Positions 6,287-13,595 of a DNA stretch of 13,595 bases are shown here, piece by piece (the stretch's first letter is position 1; each line of letters starts with the position of its first letter). The stretch lies in contig JACREV010000113.1 of assembly GCA_016218095.1 (NCBI GenBank), positions 1-13,595 on the forward strand. Reading direction: 5' to 3'. The stretch is from Deltaproteobacteria bacterium (lineage in GTDB: Bacteria > Desulfobacterota > GWC2-55-46). The notes below the pieces were generated by a model. It saw nothing but the letters and a program-made list of their open reading frames with translations. It did not search any database and was not told where the DNA came from. The position numbers and the translations under genes were made by a program.

Positions 6287-7393
6287 ATGAAGGCTCAAAA
6301 GGCTTTGAGAAAAGGCTTCACGACAGGCACATGTGCCGCTGCCGGAGCAAAGGCAGCGGCACATGCGCTTTTTGGCGCCATGCTCGGGAAAAGGGCGGGG
6401 TCAGCGCGCTCGGTCCTCGTCTCGCTCCCCCGCGGCGGGGAGCTCAAGGTCCCCATAAACCGGGTCCTCGTGGAGAAAGGTTCAGCGAGGGCGTCGGTCA
6501 TAAAGGACGCGGGCGACGACCCTGACGTCACGAACAAGGCCGAGTTCACAACCGAAGTAAAGATAACCGGGAGCGCGGGGCGCATCGTTATAAAAGGCGG
6601 CGAAGGCGTCGGCACCGTGACGAAGCCGGGGCTGAAAATAAGGCCCGGCAGACCAGCCATAAACCCTGTGCCCCTTAAGATGATAAGGCGCGCGGTCAGG
6701 GAGGAGATGGAGAGGTTCGGCGTCTCCCATTCGGTACGCGTGACCGTAACGGTCCCCGAGGGCAGAAGGCTCGCTGAAAAGACTATGAACTCGAGGCTCG
6801 GGATAGTCGGGGGGATATCGATACTCGGGACGACCGGCATAGTCGAGCCGATGTCGCTCGCCGCATTCACCCACTCGATATACTGCGGGGTCGACGTGGC
6901 TGTGGCGGGCGGCCTTAAAGAGGTCGTCTTCTCGACCGGCAGGTCGAGTGAGAAGGCGGCGGAAAGGCTCCTTAAGCTCCCGGAGCCTTCGTATGTGCTC
7001 ACAGGCGACCACATGGGCTCGGCCCTCCGATACGCCTCAAATAAAAAAGGGATAGAGAGGGTGGTCATAGCCGGGCAGTTCGGAAAATTCACAAAACTCT
7101 CGGCAGGGAACTTCGAGACGCACTGTTCGGACTCAAGCGTCGACTTCGCATTCCTTGCAAGGCTTGCGAGGAAGAAGGGCGCGGGAGAAAATATTATAAA
7201 AAAGATACTCGGGGCGAACACCGCGAGAGAGGTCTATTTCATTTTGAGGGAAGGGCGGCTGGACAGGGTGATAAAAGAGGCGGTGAGGCTCGTTAGGGAG
7301 AACTCTCGGGGGTTCTTCCGGGAGGATATTAAGTTAAGCGCGATACTCGCCGGGTACGATAACGCGATCTTCTCAGCAGGTTTTGAGAGATGA
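6287..7393 (+). CDS. cbiD: Cobalt-precorrin-5B C1-methyltransferase CbiD
   Basis: CbiD transfers a methyl group from SAM to C1 of the ring in the anaerobic cobalamin pathway, after CbiG has opened the lactone. The 368-residue length is normal. The hallmark N-terminus RKGFTTGTCAAA (8-19) is present, followed by the family segments DDPDVTNKAEF, a glycine-rich VTKPGLKIRPGRPAINPVP stretch and LGIVGGISILGTTGIVEPMS. The ATG immediately follows the TAA of the preceding gene; AAGG (6278-6281) is the likely ribosome binding site. The stop overlaps the next start (ATGA). The gene is diagnostic of the anaerobic route. Confidence 0.96.
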   Translation: MKAQKALRKGFTTGTCAAAGAKAAAHALFGAMLGKRAGSARSVLVSLPRGGELKVPINRVLVEKGSARASVIKDAGDDPDVTNKAEFTTEVKITGSAGRIVIKGGEGVGTVTKPGLKIRPGRPAINPVPLKMIRRAVREEMERFGVSHSVRVTVTVPEGRRLAEKTMNSRLGIVGGISILGTTGIVEPMSLAAFTHSIYCGVDVAVAGGLKEVVFSTGRSSEKAAERLLKLPEPSYVLTGDHMGSALRYASNKKGIERVVIAGQFGKFTKLSAGNFETHCSDSSVDFAFLARLARKKGAGENIIKKILGANTAREVYFILREGRLDRVIKEAVRLVRENSRGFFREDIKLSAILAGYDNAIFSAGFER

Positions 7394-8598
7394 TACACGT
7401 GATAGGCATAGGGGTAAGGGGGAGGGAGGGCCTCGGCAAGGACGCGCTCTCCATTATCGGGAAGGCCGCGCTCCTCGTCGGCGGCAAGCGCCACCTCGAC
7501 GAGTTCCCGGACGCAAAGGCAGAGAAGGTCCCGGTACAGGGCGGGCTGGAGCGCGTCGCTACTAGGATAGAGAAATTAAAAAAGAACGAAGACGCGGTGG
7601 TGCTCGCCACCGGCGACCCGCTCCTCTACGGCATAGCGTCGTTTATCATCAAGAGGTTCGGCAAAAGGCGCGTCAATATCATCCCCAACGTCAGCACCGT
7701 GCAGGAGGCGTTCGCGCGGATCAAGGAGGACGCTAACGGCGTTAAGGTATTGAGCGCGCACGGTCGCGGCGGTCTTGAAGCCCTCGCCGATGAGATACTC
7801 AAAAACGACAAGACAGCGGTCTTTACGGACGACGCCAACACCCCGGCGGTTGTGGCCAGGGCATTGATCGATAAGGGCGCGAGGGGCTTAAGGGCCTTTG
7901 TCGTCGAATCGATAGGAGCAAAGGGCGAGCGGGTGATAGAAGGCGGGCTTGGGGCGATCGCAAGTATGAAAAAGTTCGCTCCCCTTAACGTGATGATACT
8001 CATCGGCGGCAGGCGCGCCGAAAGAAACTACACCCCCGGGATATCTGATGAGGAATTCGCGCACGAAGGCGCGATGATAACGAAGGAAGAGCTCCGGGTC
8101 ATAAGCCTATCCAAGCTTAAAATAAAAAAGGGGTCTGTAGTCTGGGACATAGGCGCGTGCTCCGGGTCTGTCGCGATAGAGGCGGCGCTCTCCGGCGCGG
8201 GTATGGTCTACGCGGTTGAGAAAGACCCTAAGAGGGTAAAGGACATCGTTACGAACAGGAAGAGGTTCAAGGCCGACAACGTCGAGGTCATACAGGGGCG
8301 CGCCCCGGAGTGCCTCTCTATCATAAAGGAAAGGCCCGGCTCGGTTTTCGTCGGCGGAGGGGGGAGAGATATGGCGAAGATACTCTCCCATGTATCGAAA
8401 AGGCTCATCCCCGGCGGCAGGTGCGTGGCGAACGCCGTGACTATGGAGACGGCGTCTGTCGCGACGGCGTTCTTTAAATCGAAGAAATGGGAGACCGAGC
8501 TCATACAGGTCTCGATTGCGAGGTCGCGGGACTTATCCGGCCTGACGATGCTCTCGGCCATGAATCCGGTATTCATAATCACAGGCACAAAGGCATGA
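7390..8598 (+). CDS. cbiET: CbiE-CbiT fusion, cobalt-precorrin-6B/7 C5,C15-methyltransferase and decarboxylase
   Basis: One 402-residue chain does the work of CbiE (C5 methylation) and CbiT (C15 methylation with loss of the C12 acetate carboxyl), comparable to CobL of the aerobic route. Residues 1 to ~205 are a tetrapyrrole methylase domain (IGIGVRGREGL near the start, ATGDPLLYGI at 73-82). Residues ~225-402 are a Rossmann-type methyltransferase beginning near GAMITKEELR, with SAM-binding loop DIGACSGSVAIEA (253-265), an acidic strand end (VEKDP) and VGGGG (321-325). The start overlaps the cbiD stop as ATGA, and the stop overlaps the likely cbiL start. Confidence 0.94.
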   Translation: MIHVIGIGVRGREGLGKDALSIIGKAALLVGGKRHLDEFPDAKAEKVPVQGGLERVATRIEKLKKNEDAVVLATGDPLLYGIASFIIKRFGKRRVNIIPNVSTVQEAFARIKEDANGVKVLSAHGRGGLEALADEILKNDKTAVFTDDANTPAVVARALIDKGARGLRAFVVESIGAKGERVIEGGLGAIASMKKFAPLNVMILIGGRRAERNYTPGISDEEFAHEGAMITKEELRVISLSKLKIKKGSVVWDIGACSGSVAIEAALSGAGMVYAVEKDPKRVKDIVTNRKRFKADNVEVIQGRAPECLSIIKERPGSVFVGGGGRDMAKILSHVSKRLIPGGRCVANAVTMETASVATAFFKSKKWETELIQVSIARSRDLSGLTMLSAMNPVFIITGTKA

Positions 8599-9320
8599 CA
8601 CAAAGGCGGATGGGGATATTCTACGGCATAGGGGTCGGCCCCGGAGACCCTGAGTTGCTGACGCTAAGGGCTTTAAGGGTCCTGAAAGAGGCGGCGGTGC
8701 TCGCGTACCCGAAGTCGTCGGAGACGGCCTCAGAAAACGAGAGCAAGGCCTATTCGATCGTGAGGGCCGCGGGCGTTGAGGGAAATGAGCCGCTGGAGCT
8801 CCTTTTCCCCATGACAAAGGACGCGCACGCGCTTGAAGAGGCGCGGAAAGACGCGGCGGCCGCTATCGTCGAAAGACTTGAACAGGGCAAGGACGTCGCC
8901 TTCATCACGCTCGGCGACCCGATGCTCTACTCCACTTTCAGCTACCTCGTGCCGCTCGTAAAAGAGGCGGGCGCAGAGGTGAGGTCAGTCCCCGGAGTCA
9001 CATCGTTTTCAGCGGCGGCATCCGTCGCCCTCGCCCCGCTTGCGGAATCGGACGAGCGGGTTATAATCATACCTGCCTCCGCCGGCGTTGAAGAGATAAA
9101 GGAGAGGCTTCTCGAGTTCGATTCCGTCGTCCTCATGAAGGCGGGCAGACACCTTGATGATATAATAGACCTCGCGCTCACGCTCGGCGTGGCTGACGAG
9201 GCCGTCTTTGCCTCCCGCATCGGCTGGAAGGACGAGGAGGTCGTACGAGGCATAGGCAGGCTCAAGGGCAGGAAGGCGGGGTATTTTTCGATGGTCATCT
9301 TAAGAAAGGCAAGGGCGTGA
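8595..9320 (+). CDS. cbiL: Cobalt-precorrin-2 C20-methyltransferase CbiL
   Basis: CbiL methylates C20 of cobalt-precorrin-2, the first methylation after cobalt insertion. The 241-residue protein shows the tetrapyrrole-methylase motifs: GVGPGDPELLT (13-23), TLGDPMLYS (105-113) and PGVTSFSAAA (133-142). The PKSSETASENESKAY stretch (39-53) also fits the C20 methyltransferases. The start is uncertain: the ATG at 8595 forms an ATGA overlap with cbiET, as elsewhere in this operon, while the ATG at 8610 has AAAGG (8602-8606) upstream and would begin MGIFYGIG, closer to typical family N-termini. The earlier frame from 8487 is a shadow of cbiET. The stop overlaps the cbiF GTG. Confidence 0.92.
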   Translation: MTQRRMGIFYGIGVGPGDPELLTLRALRVLKEAAVLAYPKSSETASENESKAYSIVRAAGVEGNEPLELLFPMTKDAHALEEARKDAAAAIVERLEQGKDVAFITLGDPMLYSTFSYLVPLVKEAGAEVRSVPGVTSFSAAASVALAPLAESDERVIIIPASAGVEEIKERLLEFDSVVLMKAGRHLDDIIDLALTLGVADEAVFASRIGWKDEEVVRGIGRLKGRKAGYFSMVILRKARA

Positions 9321-10075
9321 GCGAGACGACGGTCATACATTTTGTCGGAGGCGGCCCAGGGGACCCGGAGCTCATAACCGTGAAGGGGATGAGGCTCCTG
9401 AAAGAGGCGGACCTCGTCGTCTATACCGGCTCTCTCCTTGACGAGAAGGTCATCGAATACTGCCGGAAAGACGCGGAGGTGCTTAACAGCGCCTCGATGG
9501 ACCTCGACGAGATAACGGGCGTCATGGTAAGGGCCGCGAGAGAGGGCAAAAAGGTCGTAAGGCTCCACACCGGAGACCCGTCCCTCTATAGCGCGCTCCG
9601 TGAGCAGGCCGACCTCCTTGAGAAGGAAGGTATCCCGTACAGGGTCGTGCCAGGCGTGTCGTCGGCATTCGCCTCCGCGGCTACGCTTAAAAGAGAGCTT
9701 ACCATGCCCGGCGTCACCCAGACGGTGATATTCACGAGGCTCGAGGGGAGGACGCCTGTGCCGGAGTCCGAGGCTCTCTCATCTCTTGCCGCGCACCGCG
9801 CGACGATATGCGTTTTTTTAAGCGCATCGATGATAGAGAAGGTCGTCGAAGGACTATTGAAGGGCTATCCGGCTGATACCCCCGCGGCCTGCGTCTACAA
9901 GGCATCCTGGGAGGACGAGAAGACGGTCAAGGGTACGCTCTCGGACATAGCCGGGAAGGTCAAGGAGGCGTCCATCACCAGGCACGCCCTTATTATAGTC
10001 GGCAGGGCGATAGGGGACGAGGCCCAGGCATCGCTCCTCTATGACAAGGGCTTCAGCCACGGTTACCGGGGATGA
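9317..10075 (+). CDS. cbiF: Cobalt-precorrin-4 C11-methyltransferase CbiF
   Basis: CbiF methylates C11 of cobalt-precorrin-4. The 252-residue protein carries GGGPGDPEL (11-19), HTGDPSLYSA (84-93), PGVSSAFASAA (112-122) and the RLEGRTPVPESE stretch (141-152) typical of CbiF/CobM. The start is GTG, overlapping the cbiL TGA, with AAAGG (9305-9309) 7 nt upstream; there is no better ATG. The stop overlaps the next gene as ATGA. The C-terminal 15 residues (YDKGFSHGYRG) also fit the family. Confidence 0.95.
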   Translation: MSETTVIHFVGGGPGDPELITVKGMRLLKEADLVVYTGSLLDEKVIEYCRKDAEVLNSASMDLDEITGVMVRAAREGKKVVRLHTGDPSLYSALREQADLLEKEGIPYRVVPGVSSAFASAATLKRELTMPGVTQTVIFTRLEGRTPVPESEALSSLAAHRATICVFLSASMIEKVVEGLLKGYPADTPAACVYKASWEDEKTVKGTLSDIAGKVKEASITRHALIIVGRAIGDEAQASLLYDKGFSHGYRG

Positions 10076-10458
10076 AGCGTCTCATCAAATACTGGGGGCC
10101 CGTGGCGCTCTATTCGGGCTTGATAATCTGGGCCTCACTTACCCCCATGCCCGAGGCTCTCCCCGAGCTCTGGGAGATAGACAAGGTCTACCACCTCGGG
10201 GCGTACGCGATAATGGGCGGACTCTGGGTACGGGCGATGAGGGGGGGAGAGAGTTTCAAGAGCTCGCGGGCGGTCATCCTTGCCGGTTCCTTCGCCTTTC
10301 TCTTCGGGGCGGCTATCGAGATACTCCAAGCCTTTGTCCCGGAGAGGGACTCCGATATGGTCGACGCGATGGTGAACGGCGCCGGGGGCGTAATCGGGGC
10401 TATTGTCTTCAACCGTTTTCTTTCGTTCATGGGACAATCCACGAGGAGGCGGATATGA
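10072..10458 (+). CDS. VanZ-family membrane protein inside the cobalamin operon
   Basis: A 128-residue protein with four probable membrane helices (about 8-23, 41-55, 67-88, 101-118). It matches the VanZ-like family by DKVYHLGAYAIMGGLW (37-52) and the stretch 83-110, in which EILQAFVPERDSD is followed by an Asn-Gly-Gly-rich helix start. VanZ itself gives mild teicoplanin resistance; the function of most family members is unknown. Here the gene is tied to cbiF upstream and the creatininase gene downstream by two ATGA overlaps, so it must be co-expressed with the corrin genes. A membrane role in cobalamin handling is possible but not shown by the sequence. Confidence 0.82.
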   Translation: MKRLIKYWGPVALYSGLIIWASLTPMPEALPELWEIDKVYHLGAYAIMGGLWVRAMRGGESFKSSRAVILAGSFAFLFGAAIEILQAFVPERDSDMVDAMVNGAGGVIGAIVFNRFLSFMGQSTRRRI

Positions 10459-11174
10459 TACTCGGCGAGACGACTATGACGGACTTCAAGAAGTCGGTGC
10501 GGAGGGCAAACACCCTGATACTCCCGCTCGGGACCGTCGAGGCGCACGGAACCCACCTCCCGCTCAATACCGACACGCTCGTCATAAGGGAGGTCGTCAG
10601 GAAGGTCGCCGAGAGGAACGATTTCGTCTTCATGGCGCCGCCGCTCCAGTACGGGGTCTGTACTTCGACTGGTGACCACCCGGGGACGATCGGCATATCT
10701 GCCGATGCACTCCGCCTGATGGTATCCGACATAGTAAAGAGCTCTCATAGGAACGGCTTCAGGAACTTCCTCCTCATATCCGGCCACGGCGGGTCGCTGC
10801 ATGTCGCGGCGCTCCGAGAGGCCTCGGAAGCGCTCGTCGCAACGCTTGACGATACGAAGATGGCGGCGCTTTCAATTTATGAGACGCTCGGCAAGGACGC
10901 TAGAGAGATCATCGAGACCCCGAACGACTCCCACGCCGGGGAGGCGGAGACCTCGCTTGTCCTCTTCCTCGCGCCGAGATTAGTCAAGGGGAGGAGCAGG
11001 GAGGAGTACCCGGAGATACCGAGGCCTTACATACTGAAGGAAAAGGTCAAATACTGGAAGGGCGCGGTCTGGGGCGACCCTGAGAAGGCGACGAGGGAGA
11101 AGGGCGAGGCCATTTTTAACCTCATGGTCGATAAGGTCGAATTACTCGTAAAGGGCTTCGATAAGGTCAGATGA
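10455..11174 (+). CDS. Creatininase-family amidohydrolase inside the cobalamin operon
   Basis: A 239-residue protein of the creatininase superfamily, metal-dependent enzymes that cleave C-N amide bonds; known members include creatininase, the archaeal riboflavin-pathway enzyme ArfB and mycofactocin MftE. Visible metal and active-site motifs are LGTVEAHGTHLPLNTD (25-40, giving Glu29, His31, His34, Asp40), SGHGGS (109-114, usually NGHGGN) and HAGEAETS (160-167). The start at 10455 is set by AGGAGG (10444-10449) and the ATGA overlap with the VanZ gene; the open frame further upstream to 10041 is a shadow. The stop overlaps cbiG. Its substrate is unknown. Position suggests an amide or formamide substrate linked to corrinoid synthesis, lower-ligand supply or corrinoid salvage. 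Confidence 0.88.
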   Translation: MILGETTMTDFKKSVRRANTLILPLGTVEAHGTHLPLNTDTLVIREVVRKVAERNDFVFMAPPLQYGVCTSTGDHPGTIGISADALRLMVSDIVKSSHRNGFRNFLLISGHGGSLHVAALREASEALVATLDDTKMAALSIYETLGKDAREIIETPNDSHAGEAETSLVLFLAPRLVKGRSREEYPEIPRPYILKEKVKYWKGAVWGDPEKATREKGEAIFNLMVDKVELLVKGFDKVR

Positions 11175-12220
11175 AGAAGGGAAAGACTCATGTCCTGTCC
11201 CTCTTTATCCTCCCGGTGACAAATGCCGGGCATAGGCTGGGGCTCAAGATAGCAAAGGGTTTTCCGAACACGCGTCTCTACACCCCGGCGGAATTGAAGG
11301 ACGGCGGGCTTAAAAGGGCCGCCAAAGAGGCGTGGAGGAGAAGGACGCCGATCGTATTCATATCCGCCTCCGGGATAGCCGTAAGGACGATAGCGCCTTT
11401 TATTAAGGACAAGGCGTCGGACCCCGCCGTGGTATTCATCGACGAGGCCGGGAGGTTCGTAGTAAGCCTCCTGTCAGGCCATTTGGGAGGCGCAAACTCG
11501 CTCGCAAAAGAGATAGCCCGGTTGACTGGGGCTACCCCGGTCGTCTCGACGGCGACCGATTTAAAGGGCCTCCCTTGCATCGAGGATATCGCCAGGGAGT
11601 TTTCTTTCGCGATAGAGGACACAAGTGGCATAAAGCGGGTCAACTCCGAGATACTCAAAGGCGGACGCGTAACCGTAGTAGACGGGGACACGCAAAGGCT
11701 CTCCGCGCTTAAGGCAGCTTTCAAAGACGGGCCGTTCGCCTTCAGAAAGACGGTCCGTAAAGGCAATAATGGCGTTATCGCCCTCGTTACCGCCTCGACG
11801 AATATTCCGCCTGCCATATCTCTTGTCTTGAGGCCGAGGGAGCTGGCCCTGGGCATCGGTTGCGGCAGGGGTGTGGGAAGGAAAGAGATAAAAGAGGCGG
11901 TCGATAAGGCCTTTAAAGAGGCGGGGCTCTCTATGGCATCTATTGCGAAGGTTGCGACCATTGACATCAAAAGAGGCGAGCGAGGGCTTACAGGTTACGC
12001 CCGCTCATCAGGGCTTGAGATAGAATTCTTGAGCGCAAAGGACCTTGAAAAAAGGATGCGGGGGCTTAAGCCCTCGCGGTTCGTGCTCGGCACTATCGGG
12101 GCCGGAGGGGTGGCCGAGCCCTCCGCGCTTATATCATCAGGCGGAAAGACGTTATGCATACGGAAAAAGAAGACAGGAAGGGTGACGGTCGCGGCCTCAA
12201 GGGTTCCATTTCGGTCGTAG
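11171..12220 (+). CDS. cbiG: Cobalt-precorrin-5A hydrolase CbiG
   Basis: CbiG opens the ring-A delta-lactone of cobalt-precorrin-5A and releases the C20 fragment as acetaldehyde, a step unique to the anaerobic pathway. The 349-residue protein has the N-terminal domain with SASGIAVRTIAPFIKDKASDP and the signature GHLGGAN (103-109), a variable middle, and the C-terminal domain starting LALGIGCGRG (225-234). Length is normal. The ATG overlaps the stop of the creatininase gene (ATGA), with AAGG (11163-11166) 4 nt upstream. The 3' end overlaps cbiH by 67 nt in another frame. Confidence 0.95.
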   Translation: MKKGKTHVLSLFILPVTNAGHRLGLKIAKGFPNTRLYTPAELKDGGLKRAAKEAWRRRTPIVFISASGIAVRTIAPFIKDKASDPAVVFIDEAGRFVVSLLSGHLGGANSLAKEIARLTGATPVVSTATDLKGLPCIEDIAREFSFAIEDTSGIKRVNSEILKGGRVTVVDGDTQRLSALKAAFKDGPFAFRKTVRKGNNGVIALVTASTNIPPAISLVLRPRELALGIGCGRGVGRKEIKEAVDKAFKEAGLSMASIAKVATIDIKRGERGLTGYARSSGLEIEFLSAKDLEKRMRGLKPSRFVLGTIGAGGVAEPSALISSGGKTLCIRKKKTGRVTVAASRVPFRS

Positions 12221-12939
12221 GGATCGGCCCAGGCGGGCTCGACCATCTTACCGGGAAGGCAATTGATGCGCTAAAGCGCGCCGACAGGGTCGTCGGATAC
12301 ACGAGGTACATAGACCTTATCCTGCCGTTGATACCGGGGAAGGCCGTCTTTTCCACGGGAATGACCGGAGAGGTGGAGAGGTGCAGGAAGGCTATAGAGT
12401 TCGCGAACGCCGGCGACGCCGTCGCGGTAGTCTCTTCAGGGGACGCCGGCATATACGGCATGGCCGGGCTTATCCTTGAGCTCGTAGAGGCGGAGTCTCC
12501 GGGGCTAAAGGTCGACGTGATACCGGGGGTACCGGCGTTCGCCGCGGCTTCTTCCATACTTGGCGCGCCCCTCATGCACGACTTCGCGTCCATTTCTCTT
12601 TCCGACCTCCTTACCGACCGGGCCCTCATAGAAGAGCGCATCAATGCCGCGGCAAAGGCCGACTTCGTAATCGTCCTCTATAACCCGAAGTCGTCGAAGA
12701 GGGTAGAGGGGCTTTCAAAGGCCGTCGAGATCATACTCAAATATAGAGGCAGGGAGACGCCCGTGGGTATTGTGAGGAACGCGACCCGTGACAACGAATC
12801 CGCCACGGTGACCACCCTCGGGGAGGCGGGCGGCCATTTCGATTCGATAGACATGCTCACGATACTCATAGTCGGGAATTCGAGCTCGTATGTGAAGTCG
12901 GGGCGCATCATCACGCCGCGCGGCTATAGCCTTAGATAA
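12154..12939 (+). CDS. cbiH: Cobalt-precorrin-3 C17-methyltransferase CbiH
   Basis: CbiH methylates C17 and drives ring contraction. The 261-residue protein has GIGPGG (23-28), VSSGDAGIYGMA (93-104), PGVPAFAAAS (124-133), the CbiH-typical MHDFASISLSDLL (141-153) and YNPKSSKR. The ATG at 12154 lies 67 nt inside cbiG and adds a polar 17-residue N-terminal extension. No ATG, GTG or TTG occurs in frame between it and the conserved core (only an ATT at 12208), so the long overlap seems real. The ribosome binding site is weak, suggesting coupling to cbiG translation. Its stop is 13 nt before deoB. Confidence 0.94.
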   Translation: MHTEKEDRKGDGRGLKGSISVVGIGPGGLDHLTGKAIDALKRADRVVGYTRYIDLILPLIPGKAVFSTGMTGEVERCRKAIEFANAGDAVAVVSSGDAGIYGMAGLILELVEAESPGLKVDVIPGVPAFAAASSILGAPLMHDFASISLSDLLTDRALIEERINAAAKADFVIVLYNPKSSKRVEGLSKAVEIILKYRGRETPVGIVRNATRDNESATVTTLGEAGGHFDSIDMLTILIVGNSSSYVKSGRIITPRGYSLR

Positions 12940-12952
12940 GGGATCAAGATTA

Positions 12953-13595
12953 ATGGGCAGGATAAAAAGGGTAGTCATCATCGTCTTCGACGGGCTCGGG
13001 TGCGGGGAGCTCCCGGACGCCAACGACTACGGGGACAAGGGATCGAACACGCTCGTAAACCTCTCCAGGGCCGTCGGCGGCCTCGATATCGAGAACCTCT
13101 CCTCCTTCGGGCTCGGCCTGATTGAGGGGGTAGAGCACGTGAAAAAGACCGCGCACCCCCTGGCCTCCTACGGCAGGATGCGCGAGGTCTCGCCGGGCAA
13201 GGACACCGCTACCGGCCACTGGGAGATGTGCGGGGTCGCGCTCTCTAAACCCTTCCCGACCTTCCCTGACGGCTTCCCTCCCGAGATGATGGAGAGGTTC
13301 GAGAGGGAGACCGGCTACGGGTGGCTCGGCGGAAGGCCCGCATCAGGCACCGGCATCATAGACGAGCTCGGGGAGGAGCACCTGAAGACCGGACGCCTCA
13401 TCGTCTATACCTCCGCCGACAGCGTCTTCCAGATAGCCGCGCATGAAGAGCTTGTCCCGATAGAAGAGCTCTACAGGGTATGCAGGAAGACGAGGGTCCT
13501 TATGGACGAGTACGGCATAAGCCGCGTCATAGCGCGGCCTTTTCTCGGGCGTCCCGGCTCGTTCAAGAGGACGGCGAGGAGAAAGGACTGGCCCG
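12953..13595 (+). CDS. deoB: Phosphopentomutase DeoB, 3' partial
   Basis: The frame runs open to the right edge (214 codons visible), so the C-terminal half is missing. DeoB interconverts ribose-1-phosphate and ribose-5-phosphate (and the deoxy forms) in nucleoside salvage. The N-terminus VFDGLGCGELPDANDYGDKGSNTL contains the metal-ligand Asp13. GKDTATGHWE (82-91) contains Thr85, which corresponds to the phosphorylated catalytic Thr. The segments RPASGTGIIDELG and YTSADSVFQIAAHEE also match. AAGGG (12938-12942) lies 10 nt before the ATG. It follows cbiH by 13 nt and may be transcribed with it, but its usual partners are nucleoside-salvage genes, so it may simply begin the next functional unit. 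Confidence 0.93.
   Translation, partial: MGRIKRVVIIVFDGLGCGELPDANDYGDKGSNTLVNLSRAVGGLDIENLSSFGLGLIEGVEHVKKTAHPLASYGRMREVSPGKDTATGHWEMCGVALSKPFPTFPDGFPPEMMERFERETGYGWLGGRPASGTGIIDELGEEHLKTGRLIVYTSADSVFQIAAHEELVPIEELYRVCRKTRVLMDEYGISRVIARPFLGRPGSFKRTARRKDWP

Noticed and set aside
10041..10454. 138-residue N-terminal extension of the creatininase
   Set aside because: It is Arg/Gly-rich, lies out of frame over the VanZ gene, and the AGGAGG at 10444-10449 marks the start at 10455.

Overview
The window is a cobalamin (vitamin B12) biosynthesis and cobalt-uptake locus, with every recognised gene on the + strand. It encodes an outer-membrane porin with a signal peptide, so the host is Gram-negative. 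The corrin genes are of the anaerobic, early-cobalt-insertion type (CbiX, CbiD, CbiG, CbiE-T, CbiC). Codon use is GC-rich with many AGG (Arg) and ATA (Ile) codons. Together this suggests an uncultured anaerobic or facultative lineage of the Desulfobacterota/Deltaproteobacteria or Nitrospirota kind, but the taxonomic guess is weak.

Layout. (1) 1-869: the 3' part of a fused CbiX-CbiC gene, open at the left edge. (2) 870-1194: a gene-free gap filled by two repeat structures. (3) 1195-3864: an ECF cobalt transporter, cbiM (with a CbiN-like C-terminal extension), cbiQ and cbiO. A 417-residue OprB-like porin follows 32 nt later (3897-5150). (4) 5151-5681: a 531-nt gap holding C/G-rich hairpin repeats, a terminator-like hairpin, a good sigma-70-like promoter and a 130-bp palindromic MITE-like element with perfect 11-bp terminal inverted repeats. 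(5) 5682-12939: a tightly packed operon of cbtB, a small four-helix membrane protein, cbiD, cbiE-T fusion, cbiL, cbiF, a VanZ-family gene, a creatininase-family gene, cbiG and cbiH. Nearly all junctions overlap by a few bases. (6) 12953-end: the 5' part of deoB (phosphopentomutase), 13 nt behind cbiH.

How the genes work together. The porin, CbiMQO and CbtB (with the membrane protein beside it) would bring cobalt across both membranes. CbiX inserts it into sirohydrochlorin. CbiL, CbiH, CbiF, CbiG, CbiD, CbiE-T and CbiC then carry the ring to cobyrinic acid. The one step on this route not encoded in the window is the cobalt-precorrin-6A reductase (CbiJ/CobK). The amidation, adenosylation and nucleotide-loop genes are also absent.

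The least explained parts are the VanZ and creatininase genes locked by overlapping codons into the middle of the corrin operon, the small membrane protein in the usual CbtA position, and the MITE-like palindrome in the cbtB leader. No cobalamin riboswitch was recognised in either large gap.
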